Below, in pieces: positions 6,780-16,300 of a DNA stretch of 64,000 nt. The DNA is taken from the NCBI RefSeq assembly GCF_900215535.1, contig NZ_OCND01000003.1, positions 1-64,000 on the forward strand, in the 5' to 3' direction. Source of the DNA: Pseudoxanthomonas wuyuanensis (GTDB lineage: Bacteria > Pseudomonadota > Gammaproteobacteria > Xanthomonadales > Xanthomonadaceae). The notes under the pieces were generated by a model. That model was not told the origin of the DNA. It made no database searches and saw only the letters and a program-made list of their open reading frames with translations. The translations under genes and the position numbers were made by a program. Each line of letters begins with the position of its first letter. The first letter of the stretch is position 1.

Positions 6780-7216
6780 TGCATGGGAGTCAAGTCAAGT
6801 CGCTGGGCCGCGCGGGGCGTAGCCGGTGAACAAAAAAGGGGTACAGATGTGTCCCATGTCCGCCCTCAGCCCCCGCTGCGTCGCCGTGGCGCGCGGAGCA
6901 GCGCGTGCCGGCGTTGTCCGAGGCCGGCCGGATCGAGGTCACGACCGGGCACGCATGGAGCATCCGCCCGGCTGGGATGCGGGCGCAAGCCGACCTGCTG
7001 CGGGTGCCGGCGCCGGAATGGATCGCGGCCGGTCCTCCGAGCGGCGCCGATGCCGAGAAATGTGCGCGCATTTGCACACGGAGTTCGCTGCATCGCCAAT
7101 GATCGCCATTGCCGACGATGCGATCAGAGCAGCCACGCAACCGTTGTCATCCGCGTTGACATTTCAAGCAGGCGTCAGACTATACGTCTCACCTTCTCTC
7201 GCTTGCACAAGGGCAC
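6780..7216. other. Degenerate region, no gene recognised
   Basis: An open frame at 6905-7102 (start MPALSEAGRIEVTTGHAWSI) has no family I can name and no convincing ribosome-binding site. The segment probably holds debris from earlier insertions. Confidence 0.4.
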
Positions 7217-7456
7217 ATGTCGATTCGAACCAGCGACCACACGCTGCCGCGGATAGGGCAGGCCATCTATGACGGCGTGGAAGCCGTGCGCGCCATCCTG
7301 GACGAGGTGGAAGACCAGCCGCTCGGGCCGTCGCGGCGTCCGCTGAACCGCGTGGGTGAAACGCGGGCTGTGTATGACGCGGGGTTTGTGCACCCGCCCG
7401 CAAGGCCGGGGTCGCAGTCCGGCTTCCGCCACGGCCAGAACCGGACGCTGCAATAA
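7217..7456 (+). pseudogene. Truncated 3' copy of the gene at 3019-3732
   Basis: Residues 7-79 of this frame repeat the C-terminal 74 residues of the 3019 protein with a few substitutions (RAVYDAGFVHPPARPGSQSG). The N-terminal domain, acidic linker and most of the second domain are absent. An ATG at 7217 exists but lacks a good ribosome-binding site, so translation is doubtful. Confidence 0.65.
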
Positions 7457-7505
7457 CACACCTGCCGTGTTTCACCGTCGGCCCGGTTTGCCCGGGCCGA
7501 CGCTC
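7235..7505 (+). repeat. 271-bp direct repeat, copy B
   Basis: Second copy of the repeat at 3511-3781, in the same orientation and 3724 bp away. It includes the same terminator-like hairpin (7477-7501). Confidence 0.85.
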
Positions 7506-7901
7506 CGGTCACGCCGACCACGTTCGCGGCCGGCTTCACCCTCAACCCAACGGCCGAATTTTCCAGTTCACGCCGGACCCGATAAGGGGAGAACGTCAGC
7601 CCTCACCTTTTCCGGTTGCTCTGTTTTCCGGTTGGGTGGCAAAGCCTGGTGATCACTGGCGGTCCATTGATCTGGACTATGCGTGACACGATGTACTTTC
7701 AGATAGTTTGTAGCTACGGCCCGAGCATCGAGGCGCTACAGGGGAGCTTTCCCGGATGTCGCCAGATGTACCCCGCAGCGTTATCGTCGCGGATAGTGCG
7801 GTATGCGATGGTTCAGGAAAATCTCGGCATCGGTCGTCGCCATTGGGAGCTTGCCTGATAGACCTTGAGAGTCGACCTGTTCAGGTAGTTGAAGAGCGGT
7901 C
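7506..7901. other. Intergenic region without a recognised gene
   Basis: A frame at 7616-7858 has no recognisable similarity. Base composition shifts toward AT near the Fic gene. Confidence 0.4.
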
Positions 7902-7951
7902 TTGCTTGGGCTGAAATAAGTTTGCTATAAAACACAACATATATTTTATAG
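7902..7951 (+). promoter_or_regulatory. Promoter and 8-11-8 palindrome of the Fic gene
   Basis: TTGCTT (7902-7907) and TATAAA (7926-7931), 18 bp apart, form a plausible sigma-70 promoter. CTATAAAA at 7925-7932 and TTTTATAG at 7944-7951 are an exact inverted repeat covering the -10, so a repressor may bind there. The start codon follows at 7961. Confidence 0.5.
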
Positions 7952-7960
7952 TAATTTATT

Positions 7961-9283
7961 ATGAAACTCCCAGTTCCCGCACCGCAAGTCACTGAATTGA
8001 TTGAACAACTTGGGGAAAAGGCTGCTCAGTTGCTATTTCGAGGAATAGGCCCCGAAGTTGACGGGGCGTATGAGCACTGGGACAAAGTGCGCCACAGGGT
8101 CCCTCCGGAGGGACTCTCAAGCGAAGCCTGGTGGCTGGGGATCAGGATGGCGCGCTCCACGTTGGCAAGGCCTTTGCGCTTGCTCGACAAGCATGGAAGT
8201 CGATTCCGGGTATCCCTGACCGACTCGATGCTTAGACGGCTTCACTACATCGATCGTGAGGCAGCAGGAACCATTCAAGGCGACGATGGTGCCGATCATG
8301 GAAGATTCCTGATCCGATCTCTCATCGAAGAGGCTATGACATCTTCCCAACTGGAAGGTGCTTCAACAACACGCGCGGTAGCAAAGGAGATGCTATCCAC
8401 AGGGCGCCAGCCTAGAGATACCAGCGAGCGCATGATCTACAACAATCATCTGGCGATGCAGATGATTCGTTCAAGAGGAAAACGACCTTTCACGGTAAAC
8501 GAGATCCTCGAGCTACACAGCGTGCTCACTGACGGCACCTTGGATTCCCAAGCCGACTGCGGAAGATTGCGGACCGCTGAAGACAATGTCGTTATCTATG
8601 ACCGAGGTTCACCTCCAACCCTGCTTCATGTACCTCCTCCTGCCAGCCAGGTGAGAGAGAGATTGGAGGCACTGTGCGCATTCGCCAATGACAAAGGGGA
8701 GGAAGAGTTCTTGCATCCCGTAGTCCGGGCGATCGCCGTTCATTTCCAGATCGGATACGACCACCCCTTCGTTGATGGAAACGGACGCACTGCACGCGCC
8801 CTGTTCTATTGGTCCATGATGAACTCCGGCTACTGGCTGACAGAGTACCTATCGATTTCCAGCGTTCTCAAGAAGCATCCCGGCAAGTACCTCAAGGCGT
8901 ATCTCCATACGGAAAGCGATGGGCAGGATCTGTCCTATTTCATCGCCCAGCAACTTGAGGCCATCGAAGGATCAATTGCGGCCTTCCACAAGTACGTCGC
9001 GAAGAAATCGGAAGATGATCGAAGGGCCAGGGCGCTTCTGCGAAATGCGACAGTGGGTGGAATCTCGCTCAATCACAGACAACGTTCCCTGCTGGCCAAC
9101 TCGCTACGCGACCCGGATCGCGCGTATACGGTGGCCAGCCATCAGGCGGCGCATTCGATCACCTACCCGACAGCATTGAACGATCTGAACAATCTGCTAG
9201 CCGCGGGTCTCTTGCAAAGAATACGAGTAGGAAAGGCCCATGAGTATTTCCCCGTCGTGGACCTTCCTGCCCGATTGAAGTAG
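7961..9283 (+). CDS. Fic-domain AMPylase-like protein, self-inhibited class II
   Basis: A 440-residue protein. The Fic core carries the full motif HPFVDGNGRTAR with catalytic His ~268, which transfers AMP (or a related nucleotide moiety) from ATP to target proteins. Upstream, SSQLEGAS (~128-135) fits the inhibitory (S/T)xxxE(G/N) helix; Glu ~132 would block ATP binding until relieved, so no separate antitoxin is needed. The C-terminal ~90 residues look like a winged helix (SHQAAHSITYPTALNDLNNL), suggesting DNA binding or autoregulation. The lower GC content than flanking genes points to recent transfer. Confidence 0.88.
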   Translation: MKLPVPAPQVTELIEQLGEKAAQLLFRGIGPEVDGAYEHWDKVRHRVPPEGLSSEAWWLGIRMARSTLARPLRLLDKHGSRFRVSLTDSMLRRLHYIDREAAGTIQGDDGADHGRFLIRSLIEEAMTSSQLEGASTTRAVAKEMLSTGRQPRDTSERMIYNNHLAMQMIRSRGKRPFTVNEILELHSVLTDGTLDSQADCGRLRTAEDNVVIYDRGSPPTLLHVPPPASQVRERLEALCAFANDKGEEEFLHPVVRAIAVHFQIGYDHPFVDGNGRTARALFYWSMMNSGYWLTEYLSISSVLKKHPGKYLKAYLHTESDGQDLSYFIAQQLEAIEGSIAAFHKYVAKKSEDDRRARALLRNATVGGISLNHRQRSLLANSLRDPDRAYTVASHQAAHSITYPTALNDLNNLLAAGLLQRIRVGKAHEYFPVVDLPARLK

Positions 9284-9344
9284 CGAAGCGCCGACCACCG
9301 TGCGGAAATAGTTTCGGCGTAGACCGGTGTCGGCCAACCTTGAG

Positions 9345-9624
9345 GTTCCACAGCTGTGGATTCTGGGGGGGACAGGACCGCGATGCGCCAGTTGGTGAAA
9401 CCTTGCGTCGCCTGGTCTTGCTGAGAAACGCTGGCCACCCGGTCACGACGGCGGTTTTCCCCGACGCTGAGCATGGCTTGTACGAGTTCGAGAAAGGTCC
9501 CGATGGGGAACGTCTCTCGACGCGGCAACCGGATGGTTACTTCGACATGATGAGGGACTTCATCAACGCGAAGGTTCTGGCCTCCGGATATGGAAACGCT
9601 GAAATGTCGGATGGACAGCCTTGA
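9345..9624 (+). pseudogene. C-terminal fragment of an alpha/beta hydrolase (peptidase S9-like), frameshifted
   Basis: VPQLWILGG reads in one frame up to a run of seven G (9365-9371). The continuation QDRDAPVGETLRRLVLLRNA, HPVTTAVFPDAEHGLYEFEK, STRQPDGYFDMMRDFI is in the next frame. This is the end of an alpha/beta hydrolase including the catalytic His (AEHG) region. One extra G explains the shift, but the N-terminal part of the enzyme is missing as well. Confidence 0.7.
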
Positions 9625-9772
9625 GAAGGTACTCGTGACCAAATTCAACACCAGCACACAGATGTCCGCGTCCTGCCCAGGAACTGCCAGCCGCCGTTGG
9701 CTTGCGACCCAGCGATCATTTCGTCAGCACGGATCGACATGAAGGCGTCAGTTTTGGAAATATCAATAAATC

Positions 9773-9853
9773 GTAGCCAAGCTACTATTCACGTATAAAT
9801 CTCAAGTTGGCAACACTTTGGAAAAGTGGTAATAATCGTAGTATGACTACGAT
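9773..9853 (+). promoter_or_regulatory. AbiE operator region with CGTAG-containing inverted repeats
   Basis: GTAGC-CAA-GCTAC at 9773-9785 and the perfect 7-5-7 repeat ATCGTAG-TATGA-CTACGAT at 9835-9853 share the GTAG core. The second repeat contains the abiEi start codon. AbiEi-type antitoxins repress their operon by binding inverted repeats in the promoter. Confidence 0.6.
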
Positions 9854-10580
9854 CCAGAAAAGCAAATTAAACACTCTCCTGTCCAGCTGGGCACCCGGCG
9901 CTCCCATGACTTCGGAGGATCTGGCAGCGCGGGGGGTGTCTGCCGACTTGGCTGTCCACTACGTGCGGGCCGGCTGGCTGACGCGGCTGGCGCGTGGTGT
10001 GTTCTGCCGCCCCAACGACACCTTGGCACTGCATCCCAGCCTGCTGCTATTGCAGCGCAGGCTCACGGGGCTGCACGTCGGCGGCAAATCGGCGCTCGAT
10101 TGGTACGGGGTGCGCCACTACCTGTCCGAGCGGCCGGTCCTGACCCTGTACGGCTGGGCGGCCGGCAAGTTGCCGGATTGGTTCGTCTCGCGTTTCCCGG
10201 CGGAGTACCACCGCAAACGGCTCTTCGACGAACTCCCGACCGCCATGCTGCATGTCGGGCCGTTCGAGCAACGTAGCGGCGCGCCGGAGGTCTCGGCGCC
10301 CGAACGGGCGTTGCTGGAACTGCTGAGCGAGGTCGGCGTGCGGCAGCCGTTGCAGGAGGCCCGCGAACTGACCGAAAGCACCTATGGTCTCCGCGCCGAT
10401 GTGCTGCGCGAACTGCTGCAGCGTTGCACCAGCATCAAGACCGTGCGGTTGTGTCTGCAGCTCGGTCGTGAACTCTCCCTGCCGTGGGCCACCAAGCTCG
10501 ACCCGACCATGCTGCCGACCGGCAGCGACCGGCCCTGGGTGTCCCAGTCGGGCGATGGCCTGCTGGTGCTCAAGCCATGA
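9843..10580 (+). CDS. abiEi: AbiEi antitoxin (type IV toxin-antitoxin)
   Basis: A 245-residue protein with an N-terminal winged helix (~residues 5-60: MTSEDLAARGVSADLAVHYV, then RAGWLTRLARGVF) and the C-terminal domain of the AbiEi/COG5340 family (APERALLELLSEVG). In AbiE systems the antitoxin represses transcription through the winged helix and opposes the AbiEii nucleotidyltransferase without binding it stably. ATG 9843 is chosen because it begins MTTIQ and falls in the operator palindrome. It overlaps abiEii by four bases. Confidence 0.87.
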   Translation: MTTIQKSKLNTLLSSWAPGAPMTSEDLAARGVSADLAVHYVRAGWLTRLARGVFCRPNDTLALHPSLLLLQRRLTGLHVGGKSALDWYGVRHYLSERPVLTLYGWAAGKLPDWFVSRFPAEYHRKRLFDELPTAMLHVGPFEQRSGAPEVSAPERALLELLSEVGVRQPLQEARELTESTYGLRADVLRELLQRCTSIKTVRLCLQLGRELSLPWATKLDPTMLPTGSDRPWVSQSGDGLLVLKP

Positions 10581-11539
10581 ACCGCATCTACCTCGAGACC
10601 GCGCGCCTGCTGACGCAGATCGCGCCGCTGGTGTTCGCGGACGAGACGTTCGCGTTGAAAGGCGGCACGGCCATCAATCTCTTCGCACGGGACATGCCGC
10701 GCCTGTCGGTTGATCTCGATCTGGTTTTCCCCGACTACACGGTGCCGCGCGATCCGGCGCTCGCGCGTATCGGCGAAGCGCTCCGGCAAGCCGAAGCACG
10801 ATTGAACGCGCGGGGGTTCAATACGCATGTCCTCGGCGCCGGCGCCGGCGAAACCAAGCTTCTGGTGCGCCGCGGCGACATCGAGGTGAAGATCGAAGTC
10901 AACTTCGTAATGCGCGGTACCGTACGACCGGTGCAACGCGTCCCGCTCACACCCAAAGCGCGCGCGACGCTGCTGGCGGACCTGGAGATTCCGGTGGTGT
11001 CGCTGGAGGATATGTACGGCGGCAAGCTGGTGGCCGCACTGGACCGGCAGCATCCCCGTGACCTGTTCGACGTGATGCAGCTCTTTTCGCACGAGGGCAT
11101 CACCTCCGACATCCGGCGCGCGTTCGTGGTCTATCTGGCCAGCCACAACCGGCCGATCCACGAAGTGCTGTTCCCATCCCCGCGCGACGTGCAGGGCGAC
11201 TACGCGCACGGATTCCAGGGCATGACCATCGAGCCCGTGCGGCTGGAAGCACTGCTCGCGGCACGCGAGCGCATGATGAGAGAGTTGCAGCAAGGGCTCG
11301 ATGAAAGCGAACGCCAATTTCTGCTCTCGCTTGCGGCAGGCAACCCGGAATGGACGCGACTGGACATAGCCCACCTCGATCAGCTGCCAGGCATCCGCTG
11401 GAAGATGCATAATCTGGAGCAGTTGCGGAAAGCGAATCCGCGCAAGTTCGCCGAGCAAGTCGATGCATTGGCCGCTCGTCTGGATTCCGGAACCGAATCA
11501 GACAAAGCCCGCGAAAGTGGGGCCGGCCGCGAGTCGTGA
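10577..11539 (+). CDS. abiEii: AbiEii nucleotidyltransferase toxin
   Basis: A 320-residue protein of the AbiEii/DUF1814 family. The N-terminal nucleotidyltransferase signature KGGTAINLF (~28-36) and SVDLDLVF with the DxD pair Asp46/Asp48 are intact; a later VEVNF-like strand (IEVKIEVNF) gives the third acidic position. Characterised relatives add nucleotides to tRNA acceptor stems and stop translation; AbiE was first described as a phage abortive-infection system. The pair overlaps by ATGA and has its own promoter palindromes, so it is probably a working unit. Confidence 0.88.
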   Translation: MNRIYLETARLLTQIAPLVFADETFALKGGTAINLFARDMPRLSVDLDLVFPDYTVPRDPALARIGEALRQAEARLNARGFNTHVLGAGAGETKLLVRRGDIEVKIEVNFVMRGTVRPVQRVPLTPKARATLLADLEIPVVSLEDMYGGKLVAALDRQHPRDLFDVMQLFSHEGITSDIRRAFVVYLASHNRPIHEVLFPSPRDVQGDYAHGFQGMTIEPVRLEALLAARERMMRELQQGLDESERQFLLSLAAGNPEWTRLDIAHLDQLPGIRWKMHNLEQLRKANPRKFAEQVDALAARLDSGTESDKARESGAGRES

Positions 11540-11723
11540 TTTCGGCGTCGTGACCACGGAATTTCCATGACTCAATGGGCTGCATCAGCCTTTCGAAGAC
11601 TGGTGGGCCGGCCAATCCAGGCGCATCCGTGTTCGGCAAATCATGAATGTGGCATCTTTTTCCTGATACATCAGCGATACCGACCAGAGCGGCTCGATGG
11701 CGGCGAATTCTTGCTCGGATTCG

Positions 11724-13106
11724 TCAGCGCGCGATCTCGACGAACACCGGATTGGAGTAGAACCACAGATCCTGCCAGGGGTCTTCTCCCGGTACATCCG
11801 CCAGCGGCGTTGTCTCTGCGGTGCTGCTGCCGCGGGCACGCACGAAGGCACCGTGCTGCGGCACCGGCAGTTCCCAGGACACCGTTCGCCATTGACCCTC
11901 GCTTTTCCATTGCTCGGGGCCGAAGCGCTCGACCTGCATCTGCGGTCCCGCTTCGCCGTCGCCAGTGCCGACAATCACGTCGATATGGTGCAACGCCGGC
12001 CGTTGGCCATTGAAGTTCGGCTGCGTTGGCTGGCGGACCTTCACGTCCACCCGCAACGTGGCGCCCGGCGGAACGGCCAGGGTTTCGCCCATGCCGGCGC
12101 TGCGGTCGGCGGTGCCGCTGGCGTGCACCGTCAGATCCAGCGCATCGATCAGATCGCCGGTTACCGCGAACATTCTTCCTGCACGCATGCCCTCCAGAAT
12201 GTCTTCGGCTTCATGCCGCGCCCAGACGTAGGTTTTGCTGTATTGGCCGGGGTCGAAGTCGCGCCCGCCATCGCGCAGGTTCACATGCGAATCGGAAGTC
12301 GCGGTAATCCAGAAACGGCGGCCCTCGGCCAGCAGGGTGTCCCAGACGCCGCCGACCTGTGCTGTCATCTGGTCGAAGCCGCCGAACGTGGGCGCAGCCT
12401 GGTTGCGGTACAGGCCGCGATGAGCGGGGGCGGCCTGATGTCCCGGCGCGCCTTCCATGCCCACCAAGATCTGCGGCGCGGCATCGTGCCAGGCGCGCAG
12501 TTCGGCCGGGTCCACATCGCCCCATTGGCCGACGCCGCTGGCGGTGCGGGAAGGATGGTTGACGAAGACCAGCGGTGGCGCTGGCAGCGTGCGCATGTGC
12601 GCCAGCGCGTCCAGCATCAGCTGCCCGTCGTCGCGGCCGCCGGGTTGCAGCGGCTCATTGCGGCTGTAGTCGCGTTCGATTGCGATCAACTGGTCGCGTT
12701 CCTCCGGTCCCGGCGCGATGATCAGCGAGGCATGCTCGGCCGCCGGGACATCGAACTCCATGCCGTTGAACTGGATCAGCGACGGAACCTCTCGCCTGGC
12801 CTGCAGCAGCGCCGGCCAGGCATGGTCGCGGGTGACCGCCGAGTGGCCCGGGCCGCCGTGGTCGGTATGCACCATCCAGCTCAGGCCATGCGCCAGCGCC
12901 TGCTGCGCATTGCGGGTGCGCGTGTAGGGCGAGTCGCCGCCGCGGATTGGCGTAGGCGGGGTGGTCGAGCGGTCCCAGTCCACGCTCCATTCGCTGTGTA
13001 CGTGGTGATCGCCGGCAAGCCAGCGGCGGCCGTCGTCTGCAGCGGCGCGCGCTTGATCGGCGCAGGCGGCCAGCGCCAGCAGCGTGAGCAGGGGCAGGGT
13101 GCGCAT
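11724..13106 (-). CDS. Exported PHP-domain phosphoesterase-like lipoprotein
   Basis: A 460-residue protein. The N-terminus MRTLPLLTLLALAACADQ has a short hydrophobic core and a lipobox-like LAAC, so it is likely a lipoprotein or a periplasmic protein. The PHP metal-binding motif DHHVHSEWS (~residues 33-41) is followed by VHTDHGG and later NHP and ATSDSHVN, giving the His/Asp set of PHP phosphoesterases. The C-terminal ~150 residues look like a beta-sandwich (TLRVDVKVRQPTQPNFNG). It follows the TonB receptor gene on the same strand after ~250 bp containing a REP hairpin, so joint function with the receptor is possible. Substrate unknown. Confidence 0.75.
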   Translation of the reverse strand: MRTLPLLTLLALAACADQARAAADDGRRWLAGDHHVHSEWSVDWDRSTTPPTPIRGGDSPYTRTRNAQQALAHGLSWMVHTDHGGPGHSAVTRDHAWPALLQARREVPSLIQFNGMEFDVPAAEHASLIIAPGPEERDQLIAIERDYSRNEPLQPGGRDDGQLMLDALAHMRTLPAPPLVFVNHPSRTASGVGQWGDVDPAELRAWHDAAPQILVGMEGAPGHQAAPAHRGLYRNQAAPTFGGFDQMTAQVGGVWDTLLAEGRRFWITATSDSHVNLRDGGRDFDPGQYSKTYVWARHEAEDILEGMRAGRMFAVTGDLIDALDLTVHASGTADRSAGMGETLAVPPGATLRVDVKVRQPTQPNFNGQRPALHHIDVIVGTGDGEAGPQMQVERFGPEQWKSEGQWRTVSWELPVPQHGAFVRARGSSTAETTPLADVPGEDPWQDLWFYSNPVFVEIAR

Positions 13107-13188
13107 CGGTAACTCCTTGGTTCTTGACGAGGATGGCAGCGGTTGCGTGGTCCGCCACTGGTCCCGGCAGCGCGTCAGTGGCTATCTC

Positions 13189-13265
13189 GTGGGAGTGGTG
13201 CCGGCATGCCGGCACCGGTCAGTCGCGACGTGATGCGTCCGTCGCGACTGACGTCGCTCCCACAA
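13189..13265. repeat. REP-type inverted repeat
   Basis: GTGGGAG and CTCCCAC at the ends and GTCAGTCGCGAC/GTCGCGACTGAC inside form a long stem; a second palindrome, GTGCCGGCATGCCGGCAC, sits in the left arm. The outer GTGGGAG core is shared with the element at 529-600. It lies between the TonB receptor gene and the PHP gene and may stabilise or separate the transcripts. Confidence 0.65.
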
Positions 13266-13357
13266 GGATGCTGTTCGTGAGAAGTGCGGGGATTCAAGGC
13301 GTAGATGCGCTGGAGCAGGCCTGAACAAGTCCATCCATGGACGTGTCCGGAGGTCTC

Positions 13358-16300
13358 TCAGAAATCCGCGCGTATGCCCAGGCTGATGCGCCGGCCCGAA
13401 CGTTCGTACATGGTCGGGAACGACGGATCCATCGTGTAGCCGGTGGTCTCTTCGTCGGTCAGGTTGATGCCCTTCAGGCTCAGCTTGATGGTGTCGGTGA
13501 GCCGGTAGCCGATGGACATGTCCAACTGGCCATAGGCGTCGCGCCAGATCGGGTACATGTTGTAGCCGATGGACTCCACGTACTCGTCCTTGTGGTTGTA
13601 GGACAGGCGGGCGTCGAAGCGGTCGTTCTCGTAGTACACGGTGAAGTTGTAGGTCTTCTCGGCCAGGCCGGGCATCGGCGTGCTGATGCCCAGGTCGGAT
13701 TCGCCGGCCAGCGAACTGTCCAGCATCGTGTAGTTGGCGTTGATGCCGAAGCCTTCCAGCGCGCTGTGCAGCATGCCCAGCGGCAGTTGGGCGATCAGTT
13801 CGATGCCGTCGACGTCGTAGGAGCCGTCGGCATTGACCGGCTGGTAGACATCGAAATCGTAATAGCCGTTGAGCGTGCCGTTGGCGTTGTACACCGCCAC
13901 GTCCTCGACCACGCCGGTCAGCGAGTTGACGACCACGCCGTCGATCTTCTTGCGGAAGTACGACGCTGCCAGCAGGCCGCCGTTGTGCAGGTACTTCTCC
14001 AGGCCGATTTCCCACTGTTTGGCGTAGGTCGGCTGCAGATCCGGATTGCCGTCGGTGAAGCGGAACGAACTCCAACTGGCCGTGCGCTTGTAGGCCACGT
14101 CGGTCAGCGCCGGGCGGATCAGGGTTTCCGAGGCTGCGGCACGCAGCAGCAAGCCATCGGACAGCTCGGCGGTCAGGTTGATGCTGGGCAGGACGTCCTT
14201 GTAGCTGCCTTTCTTTGAAACCGGCGTGTCAGTATAGCCGGTGCTGCCGTCCGGGTTCTGCACCGGGTGGTAGCCGAAGGACAGCACCGAAGTGTCGACA
14301 TAACGCGCACCGGCGTTCACCGACACCGGCACGCTGCCCACGTTGAAGGCCAGGTCGGCCATCGCGTACAGGCTGGCCACTTCCTCGTCCACGCGGTAGT
14401 ACTGGCCGTCCTCGAACGGAGTGGCGAAGCCGGGATAGCGGAAGAAGCCGCGGGCCCAGTCGTTGGAAACCTGCTGCCAGTCCAGGCCCTTCATGCTGTA
14501 GGCGCCGCCGGGGACGATGTCGCTGATCCACTGCAATGGGCTGTCGGCCAGCGTGCGCGTGTTGACCCACGAGCTGTCGCCGGCACCCGGTCCGGTGATC
14601 TTGAGTTCGCCGTAGTTGCGCTCCTTCGACTTGTCGGTATAGCGCGCACCGAACTGCACGCTGCGCAGCGCCGGCAGGAAGGCCAGATCCAGCGCCTTGC
14701 TGAAATCCAGCTGCGCGGCGTACTTGTCGTCGGTGATCTTCTCCAGCGTGGTTTCGTACGCTTCGAACAGGTAGCTCTGCGGAGAGTCGTACATGTCGAT
14801 GGTGCCGGGATTGGCGCTGGGGATGGTCTCGCCGCTGTCGCCGGTCCAGCGCGTGCGCGAGGGTGCGTAGGCGACATGCTTGAGGTTGGAGTAGTCCAGG
14901 GTCTTTTCGGCGCCGGAATAGCCGACCATCGCATCGATGTCCCAACTGTCGCCTTTCCAGTCCAGGGTCAGGCTGTACTGACTGAAGTCGGTCTTGTTGA
15001 TGCGCTCCTTGCTGAGGAACTCATGCTGGGTGGCGGTGTAGGACACATCGCGCAGCACCACCATGCCGTACCTGGAAAGGGTGCTGGCATCGTATTCGTG
15101 GATGGTTTCCAGCGTGCTGCGGCTGGAGGCCGAGTAGGCGGCGGCGTCGTACTCGTCCTCGGTGGTGTCGTAGCCGCCGACCATCGCGTCGAAGGTCAGG
15201 CTGAAATTGTTGCTGGGCTTGTACTGCAGCGATGCGGTGGCGCCCCATTTGTCCTGATCGTTCAGATAGACGCGGTCGCCCACCTTGTCCTGGAACACGA
15301 TCAGGTTGGTCTCGCCGGTATCGGTGCGGTTGTCGATGACCACGTTGGTATCGCGCTCAAGCACGGCCTCGGCCTGCGAGCCGCGCGTTCCCGACGCGCC
15401 CAGGAAACGCGACAGCGGGCGGAAGTTGATGCCGGACGTCGAATCGGTGCGGTTGGTGCGCTGCGCCGTGGAGAACGACACCAGCGCGCCCCAGTCGCCC
15501 CAGGTGTCGCTGGCCAGGAACGAGAACTTGGGATCGGTTTCCTCGGAGATGGAGTTGTGCGCGCCTTCGGCGGAAACCACCAGCTTGCGGCCGCTGTAGT
15601 CGAACGGCCGCGCAGTGGAAATCTGCACGGAGCCGGCGATGCCGCCTTCCTCGTCGGCGGCGGTGGGCGACTTCTGCACTGTCACCTGCTGGATGATTTC
15701 CGAGGCGAAGATGTCGAACTCCACATCGCGGCCGCCGCTGCCCGAGGCCGTGGCCAGGTTGTTGATGGAGACGTGGGTGTACTCGGACGGCAGGCCGCGC
15801 ACGTTGACCTTGCTGCCCAGGCCCTTGTTGCGTTCGATGGTCACGCCGGGCATGCGCTGCAGCGCCTCGGCCAGGTTCTGTTCCGGGAAATCGGCCACGT
15901 CGGTGGCAACGATGGAATCGGAAAACCCGGTGTTGTAGCGCTTGATGTCCACCGCCTGTTCCAGGCTGCGGCTGTAGCTGCCGACCACCTCGACGCTTTC
16001 GAGCTGCACGGCAGCTTCCGCTTGCGGCGACGCCGCGGCATCCGGAACGGCGCCGGTTGCCGGCGTTGCCGTTGCCGGGGCTGGCGCCGGCGCGGTCCCG
16101 GCGGCGATGTCGGCTTCGATGGTCACCGTGCTGGTGTTGAGATAGCGGTAGCGCAGGCCGGTGCCGTCAAGCAGCTGCTTCAGCGCCTGCTCGGGCGGCA
16201 GGCCCGCGGGAATGGCGCGGGTCTGCGGATTGCCCGCCGCCTGCGCGCTGTAGACGAACTGCAGGCCGGTCTGGCGCGACAACGCGTTGAGCGCGCGGTC

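Noticed and set aside
6905-7102. A 66-codon frame in the debris after hipB
   Set aside because: Some regular composition but no recognised family or start signal; left as unassigned.
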